A DNA stretch of 64,000 nt from Tetradesmus obliquus (Eukaryota; Chlorophyta; Chlorophyceae; Sphaeropleales; Scenedesmaceae): contig CP126201.1 of the NCBI GenBank assembly GCA_030272155.1, positions 4,202,501 to 4,266,500 of the forward strand. The letters run 5' to 3'. A model generated the notes under the pieces. The model searched no databases, was not told the DNA's origin, and saw only the letters and a program-made list of their open reading frames with translations. Made by a program: the position numbers and the translations under genes. Below, piece by piece: positions 45,901 to 58,411 of the stretch; positions within the stretch are counted from its first letter, which is position 1; each line of letters begins with the position of its first letter.

Positions 45901-48292
45901 TGCGCTTGCAGGAAGCAGGACTGAAGAAAACAACGGCAACGAGGGACAGGGGGTAGAATATGTTTAGCAGCCACCATGGGGAGGCAAGCTATCATTACAG
46001 GCTGGGACAAGTGGGTGTGTAGCCTGGCACACAACACGCTTTACATCAACCACAGTAAGAACGGGTGATGTAGGCGTCAATGCTGTGCATGCTGAATCAC
46101 AGTCACGCAGCAGCAAGCCTATCCTCGCCCTATCGGAAACATGCATGCGATGCACCCTCATCCTATGTCTACTGATACTGTGGCCCATCACCTGTGCTGC
46201 GCTCAGCAGCTGCAGCCGGCCAGCATCTCTCAACGGCTTGAACCTCCACGGCTCATGCCAGGGAGCAAGGCACAAAGCGGCATCCCGCAGCAGCAGCCCC
46301 AGGCTGCTGAGGCAGCTGTTCATGCCCCGCACATCACCCTCATCCCGCCGCTGCTGCTGCATCAGACGCGCAGCTACAACTGTGGCACGAAGCGCGCGGC
46401 GGCTGAAGCGCTGCAGCAGCAGCAGCTGCTGCTGGCGGGTGCTGCTGCCAGGAGCAGGGCTGCCTCTGGCCGCCGCCGCTGCTGCTGCTGCTGCTGGCGA
46501 GACTGGTGCTGCGTTGTCTGCAGAAGCATTGGTAGCGGCGAGTGCTGCTGCAGCTGCTCGCCACTCAGACACGGGTGCTGCACCTGCTGCCTCTTCCAGC
46601 AGACGCTCCTGCGGCACAGATAACAGCGCATGACACCAAAATGGTGTGAGCAGTGTGATATCGCAACACACACGCACACACCATCTGTTTGCCTCCTTCA
46701 GCAGCCAATCCTGCAGCAGAGTCGGCAGCGCAGGGCCTGGCAGTGTTGAGTAGAGGTGATGATCTTGAGGGTAATGACCCACAGAACATTGCCTGTGCAG
46801 AGCTGTATAACATCCAGGCCTGGTACCATGCAGCAAGTCGCAAGCGCGTCCAGCAGCCGAGATGGATGCGACTTGATGTCATAAGTGCATTCCTGGTGCC
46901 ACCAGGCAGTGCCACACAGTGACAAACGCATGGACGGATGGGATGGGATGGGATGCAATCTCTTCGAGCACCACTCACATCGCCGCAGCAGGCACCACCA
47001 GCACTGCACACCCTCAGCAGGCAGGCAGCATGCACACACCTCAGCCACTCGCTCCGACCCCAGCTTTCTCACCGTCGCAAACAGGTACAGCTCAGCCAGG
47101 CGTTGCCACGTGGCAGCACGTCCTCAAAAACAGCAGGCAGCACGCATGTCAGCACCCATGCCAGCACAAGTGCAACACAGCCCAACACAAACCTTTCCCC
47201 GCCCCACTCACCGTGACACACTACACGCCTTCACACAGTATGCCTGCCACACAAAACAGCTTCTGCCAACAGCGCTTCCAATGTCTTCCTATGTTTTCCG
47301 ACCCCGCTCACCATCACAAACAGGTACAGCTCAGCCAGCCGTTGCCACGTGGCAGCAGCAGCAGGCCGCACAGCTAGATCCAGCAGCAGCAGCAGCTCCT
47401 GCTGCAGCACCTCACCCAGCCCAGGCCCACCCTCGTCACTTGTTAATGACACTGTTACGCGGCCGCCGCTGCTGCTGCTGCTGCCAGCCGCCACGTCAGC
47501 GTCTGCTGAGTCATCATCCTCGTCATCATCATCGTCAGATGACGCCCCATCATCAGCGCAGCCGGCAGCAGGCAGCAGTCGAGGCAGCTGGAATGCTGCT
47601 GCATGGTACAGCAGCGCGTGAAGCTCCTGCAACGGGTCCGCTGCTGCTGCTGCTGCAGCTGGCACTTGTATCTGGGTGCTGCTGGACCCAGCTAGCTGTG
47701 ATCGCTGCTGCTGCTGCTGCTGCAGGGGAAGGCTACTTGGCAGGTTCAGCACCAGCTGCAGATCTGCCGTGCTCCAGCCATGCACACCATTTGCAGCAGC
47801 AGCAGCGCCAGCAGCAGGGGCAGCAGCAGCAGCAGCAGGGCCATCTGGCCCTAGGCTGCCTGCATTGCCTGCCTCCACAGGATGCATCTCCACATCAGCA
47901 GCATCAGCAGAGCCACTACCCATAAGCAAAGACCTTGCTCCCTGCTGCTGCTGCTGCTGATGCTGCAGTTGAGGAATGCCATCTATGCCGAGCAACCCCA
48001 CAGCATCAACCGATGCAGAGACAGCAGCTCCATCCAGCACTGCTGCTACCCTGGCAGCAGCAGCAGCAACCAGAGCCACGGGAGGGCCCGGCAGGCGCTG
48101 CTGCAGCTGCTTCAGCAGTGGCAGCTGCTGCTGCCAGAACTGCTGCTCTGCCTCAAAGGCAGTGCTGGGCTGCTGCAACCGCAGCTGCTGCTGCTTGTTT
48201 GTTGCTTCTTCGTCGTCTGTGTCGCTGTCGCTGCCGCTGCCGCTGCCACTGCCACTGCTGGCGCTGCTGCCATGCCCTGCAGCTGCTGCCAC

Positions 48293-48339
<47 letters not shown>

Positions 48340-49653
48340 GGCCATTTGCCTGTGGCTGCTCACCTTGGCTTGCCAGGTGCTGCTGCTGCTGGTTCTGCTG
48401 CTGGCTTGCTGCAGGCAATGCAAGGCCAGCAGAGCCCCCTGCTGCAGAACCAGCTGCAGCTGCAGCTGCTGTTGCTGCTGCTGCTGCTGTGTGCGCAAGC
48501 TGCAGCAAGCGCTCCTTGGTGCTGCAGGCTGCAGCCGCTGCTGCATACTGCCCGTTGGCGCGCGGATTGTGTGCAATCTCTGCTGGCAAGGCTCTTACTG
48601 ACACATACCTCCACACCCGCAGCAGCTCCATTGCACTGCTGCTGCTGCTGCTGCTGTTGTTGCCCTGTGGTGGATGTACCCTTGCATTGAACAGCCTACT
48701 CTGCTCACCCTCAGTGCTACCATCCTGCTGCTGCTCCGCTTGCTGCTGCTGCTGCTGGCGAGAGCCCTTGGCAGCAGCTGCTGAGGAGGTGAGTGCAGCA
48801 TGTGCTGCCTTGACTGCTGCAGTTGCCACAGCTGCTGCATCAGGCATACTTGGCGGTGATGCAGGCACACCAGCAGCCGCAACAACTGCGCCATCTGCTG
48901 CTGCTGCTGCTGCCTCACCAGCTACTACGGCAGCAGCAGATGTGACCGCCGCTGCTGCTGCTGCTGCTGCCATGGCCTGCACCACAGGGCCCTGGCCGAA
49001 GTCATGGCTCCTCCAGGGCACTTCAAACCCATGCAGATCCAGCAGCAGCTGCGCAAGAGCCAGGTCCACCGCCCGCTGCTGCTGCTGCTGCTGCTGCTGG
49101 GGCACACCCTGACTCTGCTGCTGCTTCCAGAACACCAGCAGCAGCCGATCCCACGCCACCTTCAGGAACTTCTCTACCTCAGCAGCTGCAGCAAACTTCA
49201 GGGCTAGCAGCCCATACATGCCCTCGACTAGACCCAGCACACTTGCTGCATCTCCCAAAACTGCAGGGTCCAGCTCATGCACTGCAACAGCAGCCACTGC
49301 TGCCTCCAGCAGCAGGGCTTTATCCTTAGTACTGCGGGTGCTGAGGTCTCTGTGGCGCGCCGGCGGCTCCGCTGCCGCTGCTGCTGCTGCCGCAGCCGCG
49401 CGGCGGGTGGCGGTAGCTCCGGCAGCAGCAGCAGCCGCAGCAGCAGTAGCAGCTGCGCTGCGCTCCCGGGTGTCTGCTGCTTCTGTGCCAGATTCAACTG
49501 CAGCAGCAGACGCGACGCGCTGCCGTTTAGAAGCACGTGTCGGCGCTGCCGCTGCTGCTGCTGCAGGATCAGCAGCTGCATCTTCAACTGCCGCTGCTGC
49601 AGCTGGCGCGTGTTCTTTGCTAGGTGCGTCCTTCGCCACGGCTGCATCTGCAC

Positions 49654-49684
<31 letters not shown>

Positions 49685-50071
49685 GTCAGCAGCAGCTGCT
49701 GCAGCAGATGCCGCCACCACTGGCAGTACCAGTGAAGGGCTGTGCACTGCCAGCAGCTGCAGCAGCTGCTGTTGCACCTGCCGCAGCAGCAGCAGCACCT
49801 CTGGGTGCCCCTGCAACTCCTGCAGCAGCAGCTGTTCACTACGCTGCACCTGCTCAGCTGCCTTTGCTGCTGCCAGTGCTGCTGCTGCCTCCTGCAGTGC
49901 TGCTGCTTCCACCTGCTCTTTCTGGCGCTGCTTTTCAGCCGCCTCAGCTGCAGCAGCCTCTGCAGCTGCTGCTGCTGCCGCCGCTGCTGCTGCTTCACTG
50001 TCCTGGTCGAGCTCCATGTGGTCTCCTTGACTGCCTGCTGCTGCCACATCAGCAGGTACAGGACAGTCACG

Positions 50072-50114
<43 letters not shown>

Positions 50115-51995
50115 GCATCTTGCATTTCCACATCAGCAGCAGAAGCAGCTGCCACAGGCAGCCCCTCCTGTGCAGGTTTGGCTGACGCTGCCGCATCTGT
50201 GTTTGCTCCAGCTGCGGCTGCCTCCTGCTGCTGTTGCTGCTGCTCTGGCTGCTTTTGACGCTGCTGCTGCTGCTGCTGCTGCTGCTTATGGTGGTGCTGC
50301 TGATGCTTCGCACTGCCACTACCAGCAGCAGCCGCCTGCTGCTGCTGCTGCTTGGTAGCACTCTCGGGCTTTAGACAGGCGAGCCAAAACCTTGACAGCT
50401 CCTCCAGCTTTGCTTTCAGCTCTTTATCCACACTGCTGCTGCTGCTGCCACTCTGAGGGCGTGGCAGCCTACCAGCACCACTGACTGCTGCTGCTGCTGT
50501 TGCCGCTGCTGCCCTGCCATGCTGTGCATGTTGAGGGCTGGTGGGGACAGCATGATGTGCTGCTGCTGCTGCTGCTGCCTTGCTTGCTGCTGCTGCACTG
50601 GCATGCTGGCAGTGCAGCAGCATCCAGTGCTGCAGCTGCAGCAGGATGCAGTGTACCTCCAGCCGCCTATACTGCTGCTGCTGCTGCTGCTGCTGAGGTG
50701 CTGCTGCAGCTGAGGCTGCCGCTGCCTGTACAGAGGACACAGGCTGCTGCTGCTGCTGCTGCATGCTTGATGCTGCTGCTGCCTTGCTGGCTGCCTTCTG
50801 TATTGTGGCCAGGCCCGCAAGCTGCTGCTGAGACAGCTCACCTGCACAGCACCAGGCAAGAAGTAGCAGTGGTGGCAGCAGCAGCACGCGGCGTTGTGTG
50901 AGAGCAGCAGGGCAGCATTGGGACAGATATCAAATAGAAGTCACATGTTTGACAAACCACCACATGATACCCTGCAATGTGCACCCCACGCCTCGGCCAG
51001 GCTGCAAACTGCAAAAATCAGGTATTCAATTTGGTTGCATGTAGTTCTGCCACCACAGCAGCAGCCGCGCTGCAGCTCACCTGGCTTGGCGCCGTCCAAG
51101 CAGCGCTGCCGGAGGGAGGCAGCCACCTCATCAGCAATGCACTGCAGCTGCCTGACCAGCTCCATGCACTGCTGCTGCTGCTGCTGCTGCTGCTCATCTT
51201 CTTGCTGCTGCTGTTGCTGTTGTTCCTGGCCAGCAGGTCCTGCCGCTAGCAGCATCACGTCCTGCGGCAGCTGCTGCTGCTGCTGCCGATGTTGTGGCGA
51301 AAGTGCTTGCCGCTGCTGCTGCTGCAGTGCTGCCAGCAGCTGGTCCATCTGCTGCAGCTGCTGCTGCGCGTCAGCCACCTGCATTGTCAGCCACATGCAG
51401 TCCAGCATGCTCTGCACAGCAGCCCTGCTGATACTACCACCATGGCGGCAGCCCGGCAGCTGCACAACACAGCCGCCGCCAGTCACCTGCTGCTGCTGCT
51501 GCTGCTGTGGGGTTGCTGTGGCTTCAAACCACTGCAGGCAGTGCCGGCCTGCAGCATCTGCTGCCTGCAGCTCTCCTCTGGCCTGGTGCAGGCGAGCTGC
51601 TGCCCACCAGCGCCGCAGCTCTGCAGGATCAGCAGCACCTACTGCTGCTGCTGCTGCTGATGTACTCGGCAAAGTTGGCATGGGAACATTCTGATCAGCT
51701 TCCTGTTCGCTGCTGCTGTGCATGCGCTGCATGAACCACTGGAACACGGACTCCTCCTGCTGGCCCTGCTGCTGCTGCTGCTGCTGCTGTTGTTCGGCCG
51801 ACTGGTTCTGTGTGCTGGTGCTCACGCCGGCAGCGCCAGTGCCAGCACTGCTGCAGGATGCTGCTGCCACAAAGTTGTTAGCGATGCTGCTGACTGTGTA
51901 CATGGCAGCACCTGGCAGCTTCAGCACTGGGCCCCACTCCTCCCAATACACAGTCGGCAGCTCCCTAGCATTGGCTCGGTGCATACCCATGTCCC

Positions 51996-52030
<35 letters not shown>

Positions 52031-53279
52031 GTGAGGCCTAGTCCTGTGATGCTGGGTCCCCAACATGTGGGCCCCAGAGCAGCAGCAGCAGCAGCAGCAC
52101 CCGCAGATCCTGCAGGTGCGTCGGCCTGCTGCTGCTGCTGCTGCCACCACAGCTGCTTCAGCAGATCCAAACCAGTCAGGCCGCCCTGCTGGCCAACAGC
52201 AGGACCCCAGAACCCACTATTGTCTGGATCCTGCACCCCTGCTGCTGCTGCTGCTGCTGTGGCTGCTGCTGCTGCTGGGGTGCTGCTGCTTGCACTTGGC
52301 CTGCCCAAGCTTCCAGCCGTGCCTGCTGTGACATATCCCTGCAAATGCTGCTGACAGGCCTGCATGTGCAGCGATGCCTGTTCATCTACCAGCTGCTGCC
52401 GTGCCTCTGCCTGCTGCCGTGCTGCAAGCCTGCTGCTTGGGCCGCCACTTGCAGCAGCAGCAGCAGCAGCAGCAGGGCCAGCAAACAAGCCCCCAGCATC
52501 AGCATCAGCAGCAGCAGTGTTGCCCACAGGCGCCCCTGCAGCGCCAGTTGCTGTGCCTGGCGGCCGCTGCTTTGGAGGCCGGCCAAGGCGAGGCCGCTTG
52601 GCTGGGCCACCTGCTGCTGCTGCTGCTGCAGCTGCTGCTGTAGCAGCAGCCTCAGGCTGGCTGGCAGGGTCGCCATCAGCAGCAGCAACAGCAGCAGCTG
52701 CGGCTGTTTCAATTGGTGCACAGCTGCCATGTTCAGCAGCGGTAGCTTCAGCAGTAGAAAGCAGGGCTCGCTTCCTGCTTGCTGCTGCCGCCTTCTTAGC
52801 ACCCCCAAATGCACCAGCAGCAGCTCCAGATGCTGCTGCTGCTGCTGCAGCGGGACCTGCACCAGCTGCACCGGCTGCCTGCATCACCTCACTGCTGCTG
52901 CTGCTGCTGCCATATGCTAGGTGGGCGGGCACATAGCCACACTCCTTGATTGACAGTGCAGCATCCAGGTGCAGCTCTGCCAGCACCAGGTGCTGCTGCT
53001 GACTCAGCCGGCGCTGTGAAAACGACTGTGAAGAATACTTCACGCCCAACTTCACAGCCAACTTCAGCAGCAGCCCAGCCACCTCACCAGGCAGCTGTAG
53101 CGCTTCTGCAGCACTAAGCAGGCGATCCAGCAGCTGCTGGGCCAACTGCAACGGGTATGTGGGGTGCTGCTGGGCCAGATCCTGCAGCAGCTGCTGCTCA
53201 TACTGCTCCCAGGACTCTGTGCTGGACTCTGTGGGTGCTGCAACAGGCTCTGTCAGGTTGCAAGCAGAGCTTGACATCC

Positions 53280-53311
<32 letters not shown>

Positions 53312-53936
53312 GGCGCACTTTGCTGTGGCAGCAGCACGCCAGTTACACTGCTGCTCGCAGCGTGCTCAGCTGCTGCACCCTCACCAGCAACCCCAGCAGC
53401 AGCAGCAGCAGCAACCCCAGCAGCAGCAGCTGCTGCAGGCGCAGGCAGCCACCTACCCACTGCTGCTTGCACCAGCTGCAGCGGCTGCAGCACGGGCTGC
53501 TTGGCATGCGCCCCTCTGCTGTGCTTGCCGGCTGCCCTACCCCTGCCAGACCCAGCAGCAGCAGCAGTATGCTGCCGCCGGGACGGGTGACCCTGCTGTG
53601 GCTTCGCACCAGTAGCAGCAGCAGCAGCAGCAGCAGCAGCAGTGCCTGCAGCTGCACTTCCACTGCCACTGCCAGGCTCCTGGGCTGCCAGTTCTGATGG
53701 GTCGGCAGCAGCAGCAGCAGCCAGCAGCTGCTGATTGCTGATACGGCCGCCAGCAGGTGCATCAGCACCATCTTGATTGTGCCCATTACATGCTGGGAAA
53801 TCTTGCTGCTGCTGCTGCTGCTGCTGCATGTCCTGCTGGTCTGAGTTTTGCTGCTGCGACACGTTCTCACTGCTGTGTACAGCATCTGTCATGACAGCAT
53901 CAGCGTCCTGCTGTGGTTGATCAGCATCTGATGCGT

Positions 53937-53969
<33 letters not shown>

Positions 53970-56656
53970 AGGCATGTGCATCAGCTGGAGCGTCTGCTGC
54001 TGCGACGTGACGATGCCCGCAGACCATCAGACCATGCGTTGCAGCCTCTGCTGCACTTGCAGCGTCTGCTGCACCAGCTGCGTCTGCTGCATCGGCTGCC
54101 TGCACTGCTGCTGCGGCATTGGCAGGTGCTGCTGCTGCTGCTGCTGCAGGGAAAACTGCAGGAACAGCCGTGGCCATGGCTGCTGCTGCTGCCAAACCAG
54201 GCTGCTGCTGCAGCACCACAGCCACCCTTCGCAGTGGAGGTATGCTGCTGCTGCTGCTGCTGCTGCTGTCGCTGCTGTCGGCTGCATCCAGGCACACAGC
54301 ACGTGCTGCTCCTGCATTAGCTGAAGCAGGAGTGCCACCAGCCTGAGCTCCAGCAGCTGCACGGTTAGCAGCATCACCAGCACCAGCAGCACCAGCAGCA
54401 GCAGCGCCTTTCTTGCCAGCCGCTGCTCCGGCCTTCCCTGCCGCCACTGGTGCTGCTGCTGGCGCAGCCTGTGCTTCACTAGCTTTGCTGTTGTTGGCAC
54501 TCTTCCTGCTGCTGCTGCTGCTGCTTCTCAGCACCACGCACTGCCTGGCCAGCAGATCCACCAGCTGCTGCAGCAGCAGCTGCAGTCCACTGACATGCAG
54601 CGGGACAACCTCAGTTACAAGCTGCTGCTGCCGCTGCTGCTCCTGGTCAGCTTGCTGCTGCGCGTGCTGCTTCGCCTGCTGTGCCAAGTGTGAGGCCAGC
54701 TGCCGCACTTCCGGCACCCAAATTGCCACATCTTCTGGACTGAGCAACGCTGCTGCAACATTGTCTACGTCTGCTGCTGCAGGTGCAGCTGGAGCCGGGC
54801 GTTCCTGGATTGTTCTGAGCCTGTGCAATGCATATGGACACATGCCAGGACAGTGTCATTGCTACTGAGGCTGATAACAAGCAGAGGTGCGTGTTGACCG
54901 CTGTTGCGCATGGCTTGCCAGCAAGTTACCAGCGACGCCAGCCGCCGCTGGCACAGAGCAGCCTACACAACACCTGGTCAGCGCCGCGCCGCTAGCACGC
55001 CGCAGCTCAAACACCAACTCACTAGTTGCGCAAGCAGCTAGCGCATCCGCATCATGAAACAATGGTTGCAGCATCCAAACTCTATCAGCCTATTGATACT
55101 GCCAATGCTTGATCTTATTATCTCACTCACCAGGGATGCCAGCCGCCGCTAGCTCTCCGCAGCTCGCTCAGCACGCCCGCTGCGCCCCGCCAGTCGTGCT
55201 GCGCCGCCAGCATCACTACTAGCCGCTCCAGCAGCAGCACCGAGTCAGGCGCGAGCCTCAGCCCCACACCCGCAGCATACACAGCCAGGTGCAGCTGCCC
55301 CTGCTGCGCAAGCACCAGGCTTGCTTCCTCCCAGGCTTTAGGGTTTGTGGGGTTGTGGCTGAGCGCATCACACCAGGCTTGTAGAGCTTCCGGGGTGCTG
55401 CCTAAAAGTGGTGCGAGGTTGAGCAATACTTTGTAACGCATACCTTGCAGAGCACGCGACTGCGGGGCTGCTGCTGCTGCTGCTGCTGCTGCTGTGGCTG
55501 CTGCAGGTTTTCCTGCAGGATAGGAAGAGGAGAAGCGGCAAAACAGTCCAGGCATGAGCAGCAGGATGGCTTGAACGCGCTGGCGGCAGCTGAACATGCA
55601 GCTGCAGCAATGCAAAACATATGATATCTTGCTGTCGCGTCCCAACACTGTTGCCGCATGCATTGTTCCTTCTTGCAGGGAGCATTTGGCCAGTCCCTGC
55701 GACCCACGCGCTTGCAGGAAAGCAGTGGGTGCGCAGCAGCAAATTGCACGGCTGTATCTGTTGCACCAGAGCTGTTACTTCTGCGGCTGTCGCTGCTAAT
55801 TGATTACCTGCACTGCTGCCTGCTGCTGCTGCTGCTGCTGCTGCAACCGCCTGCTCCTGCAGCAATGGCTCCTGCAGCAGCTGCTGCAGAATGGTTTTTG
55901 CTGCATCCCGCTGTCCTGCAGTGATGAGCTGCACTGCAGTGTTGTGCTGCTGAACCTGCAGCAGCAATAAACAACAGGTAGCATAATGTGAATGTTTGTG
56001 ATGCACAGTGTCTGCAGGTGCAATGTGTGCAGTACTGCAGCTGCAACAGCCAAAGCCACTGCAGCTGCAGCTGCACATAGTGCAGGATCCAGAACTCAAA
56101 TGCAGTGGCTTGGGAATGACCCTTCACTTTTCTATAATGATAGCACTGCTGATAGGCGATGATGTCAGATGTGCGCTGCTCATGGGTACTGGCAGCAGCT
56201 CATGCTGCGCTGCTAGACACTGTATGTGCTGCCCGGCCCTGCAGCCTTGAAGCGCCATACTATGCTGTGCTGAGGTGCCAAAGCAAAGGGCACGGCCAAG
56301 CCAACATGCACCTGTTACCTTGGAAACGTTCACTGCCCTGTCAACTGCTGCACACAGCAGGCAGCAGGCAATCACAGCTTGATGCAAGGCCCACACAGCA
56401 TGCCACGCTAGGCCTTCACTCACCAGGCGAGACTCCAAAGCCTCGATCTTCTCCGTTTCTTCAGCCTTCTCATTCTGCGTAAATGAGGTGGTGCTGGTGT
56501 TTTCTCTCTCGTATGCAAGTGCAGCATTGCCTGCTGCTGCTGAACTGCTGCATGAAGCATGCACTGCTGCTGCTTATGCAAGCTGCTTGCGGGCGAGCAG
56601 CTTACCTTTGATTCCCTAGCGTTTATTGCGGCAAACCCCCTCCTCCGGTTTGACAT
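39547..56656 (-). CDS. CABIN1: CABIN1/HIR3-like HIR histone-chaperone subunit, very large
   Basis: CABIN1 with HIRA and ubinuclein forms the HIR chaperone depositing H3.3-H4 independently of replication. Exons: 56606-56656, 56424-56474, 55808-55955, 55131-55512, 51081-54820, 47312-50841, about 46676-46710, 46192-46608, 45001-45677, 44042-44489, 39547-43491 (about 4470 residues; human ~2220). The start MSNRRRGFAAINARES resembles CABIN1 N-termini. TPRs follow: YKVLLNLAPLLGSTPEALQA, WEEASLVLAQQGQLHLAVYA. Mid and C-terminal matches include RWWAAARLHQARGELQAAD, LLRVWRYVSVRALP, SHLFLGQLSCKLQQPGWQA, ARYSLAKGLYMLGRFDAALA, VYFRGWGEEE with LRRVLLLHL, GFRHKDLGGLAAGLML and FQLYVDYLGVALVPQ. PolyGln/Ala/Ser tracts and acidic DDDDDEDDDSADAD inflate the large exons. 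The 46.7-kb mini-exon joins in phase only with a donor after 46676. Confidence 0.9.
42830..42885. repeat. (CTG)n run encoding polyGln in CABIN1
   Basis: One of the longest triplet runs in the last exon, coding for about 17 glutamines on the minus strand. Similar runs lie at 41221-41265, 48295-48340, 50068-50112 and 53281-53310. All stay in the Gln, Ala or Ser frame. Confidence 0.85.
43438..43895 (-). repeat. 131-bp repeat of the CABIN1 last-exon 5' edge, four copies
   Basis: CAGGCTCTGCAG anchors at 43438, 43569, 43700 and 43831, exactly 131 bp apart. Each unit has the GCGCAG acceptor and the first ~20 codons (VLSAQGDLPGLSATLQSLL); only the copy entering the exon at 43491 continues. Other copies contain a stop in the exon frame. 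Confidence 0.94.
44451..45085 (-). repeat. Duplicated exon ends at the CABIN1 ARYSLAKGLY/FDAALA junction
   Basis: The end of the exon finishing at 45001 (CYMDPLAPARYSLAKG) is copied at about 44748-44830. The start of the next exon (44489, FDAALAALSKLLKLG) is copied at about 44569-44617 (FDAARAGLSKLLMLG). The intron therefore contains a second near-complete donor/acceptor pair in the same order. Confidence 0.88.
45590..45925 (-). repeat. 222-bp duplication of a CABIN1 exon start
   Basis: The block QANTSSSWQSHLFLGQLSCK at 45677 and below has an upstream copy (on the minus strand) at about 45825-45900 reading QANTSTSWQSHLQLGQLPCK. GTGTTTGCTTGCTGC is shared at 45667 and 45889. Both keep an acceptor. 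The copy soon meets a stop in frame. Confidence 0.9.
47070..47120 (-). repeat. Copy of a CABIN1 exon end
   Basis: Repeats RLAELYLF and the adjacent donor seen at 47312-47360, offset 239 bp into the following intron. Confidence 0.88.
54900..55030 (-). repeat. Degenerate copies of a CABIN1 exon end
   Basis: The segment encoding LRRASGGWH with its donor at 55131 recurs imperfectly at about 54910-54930 and 54985-55020 in the next intron. Confidence 0.65.
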
Positions 56657-57625
56657 GGCGGTGCTGTACGCCAAGCAGGGGAGCCAACACTACGGTGATG
56701 GCTTGCCAGCTGCTGCTCCCGCGCATCAAAGGTAGACGTTGCTGTAATTGATCACTTGTGTCTTCGACATAAAGATTTCACAATCATCCATTTGGGACAC
56801 GGCGGGGTCAGTCTCTTACGCTCTGAAAGTTCAAAATTCTGTTCACGTCCCGACCTGTGCTTCGACCTCCGCGACATGCCACTCCAGGATACAGAGCTAG
56901 ACATCGGAATAGCAGACTCCTCAGCCTATATGGCACATGCGCCGGTCAAAAACCCTTGTTGTCTGACGAGGGTTGGCAGCGCCCTTGCAGAGAGCAGGAG
57001 CAACACAGCAGACTTGGTTCTTATGCTGAACGAATGCTGCACATGGGTCGTTGGGAGGCACCTCACAACATCCGCCTGACATGCTTCAGTTATTACGTTG
57101 GACAGTGGAAACCTGCAGCTGGCAGCAGTGGCAGCCAGCGCTGAGCAAACACTCTGCTCACAGTAATATAGTTCAATATACGGCGTAGTACGAAAACTTA
57201 GCATTGGAGCAGGATCAGTCACCCACCAACCGCGGCCAACGCAGCCATTGCTGTCAAGGGGGTGAATCCATCAGCAACTCTGCAACCAACTACCAACGAG
57301 ACGTAGCCTAAAATCACCAGAGTCAACACCTTCCTCTGTGATGCAACCAATCAGCAACTGCAATCGCCAGATCCTTGAGGTGCCACGACGACGTGTGGTG
57401 CCAGGCATCCTGCGCCCTGCATGGCTGCTGCAGCAGCAGTGCTGCTGGCACACAATGCATATACAATAGCACTGAGATGCATATAGAAGCACTGACATGC
57501 AGATGTTGCATCGTTCAACACACACTACATGATGTAGCCAGCAAGCTGTGCACAAGATGCTGCTTGGACGTGCTGTAGCAGCAATGGATGAACCACGCCA
57601 ATGCCGCTTACTGGATTCACCCCAA

Positions 57626-57790
57626 TACTGTAGTACGACTACGAGCCCGCCAAGAACCCCAACACGGCTCATGGGGCCCAAAAACAACCGATTTAAATAC
57701 GCCGCCCTGTACTGTAGTACGGCCACAAGCCCGCCAAGAGCGCCCAACATGGCTCACGGGGCCCAAGAACAACCGATTAACAGCTAGAAC
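57626..57790. repeat. 84-bp tandem duplication, two copies
   Basis: TACTGTAGTACG at 57626 and 57710 begins two diverged copies, each ending AACAACCGATT. The anchor itself is a near-palindrome. Confidence 0.85.
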
Positions 57791-58144
57791 AACAGGAAGC
57801 CTCAGCAGGCTTTGAGTAGCAGCATGCACATCACTCTAGATCACATCAACCAACAACAGATCACTGCTGCTCAGCATCCACCGTACCCATCATCAGCACC
57901 AACACTGTGCCAACCTGCATCCTGTACCACTAACTCCCTGGGCAACACACACCCTCCCAAATGAAGCCGCACGCAGCTCATGTAGTCCAGCAGATCAGGT
58001 GACAGGATCATCAACAGTCCAGAATCAAGCAAAATCCAATTCAAATCAAGCGCCACCAGCATCAGCATGCATGGGGCATCAGGGTGCACAATGCATGGCA
58101 TGCACAAGGCGCAGCTGCAGCCATCAGGTACTGAATCACAAAGT

Positions 58145-58411
58145 GCATGCACGACATCATGTATGTGGTGCGCATGTCAGCATGCACGACATCATGTATG
58201 TGGTGCGCATGTCAGCATGCACGACATCATGTATGTGGTGCGCATGTCAGCATGCACGACATCATGTATGTGGTGCGCATGTCAGCATGCACGACATCAT
58301 GTATGTGGTGCGCATGTCAGCATGCACGACATCATGTATGTGGTGCGCATGTCAGCATGCACGACATCATGTATGTGGTGCGCATATCAGCATGCACGAC
58401 ATGTGCATGTC
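58145..58411. repeat. 35-bp minisatellite, seven copies plus a partial
   Basis: Head-to-tail units beginning GCATGCACGACATCATG, nearly identical, directly adjacent with no unique spacers. All three forward frames stay open because the 35-base unit cycles through them. It is intergenic. Confidence 0.95.

Noticed and set aside
49218-50361. Large plus-strand polyAla/polySer ORFs and other antisense ORFs across 40-54 kb
   Set aside because: Mirror images of CAG-rich CABIN1 exons; no family motif, while the minus strand matches CABIN1 throughout.
56756-57079. Plus-strand 107-codon ORF upstream of CABIN1
   Set aside because: No motif or splice context; could be chance in a promoter region.
58145-58411. 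CRISPR-like direct repeats
   Set aside because: Units are contiguous with no unique spacers, in a eukaryotic nuclear context; it is a minisatellite.
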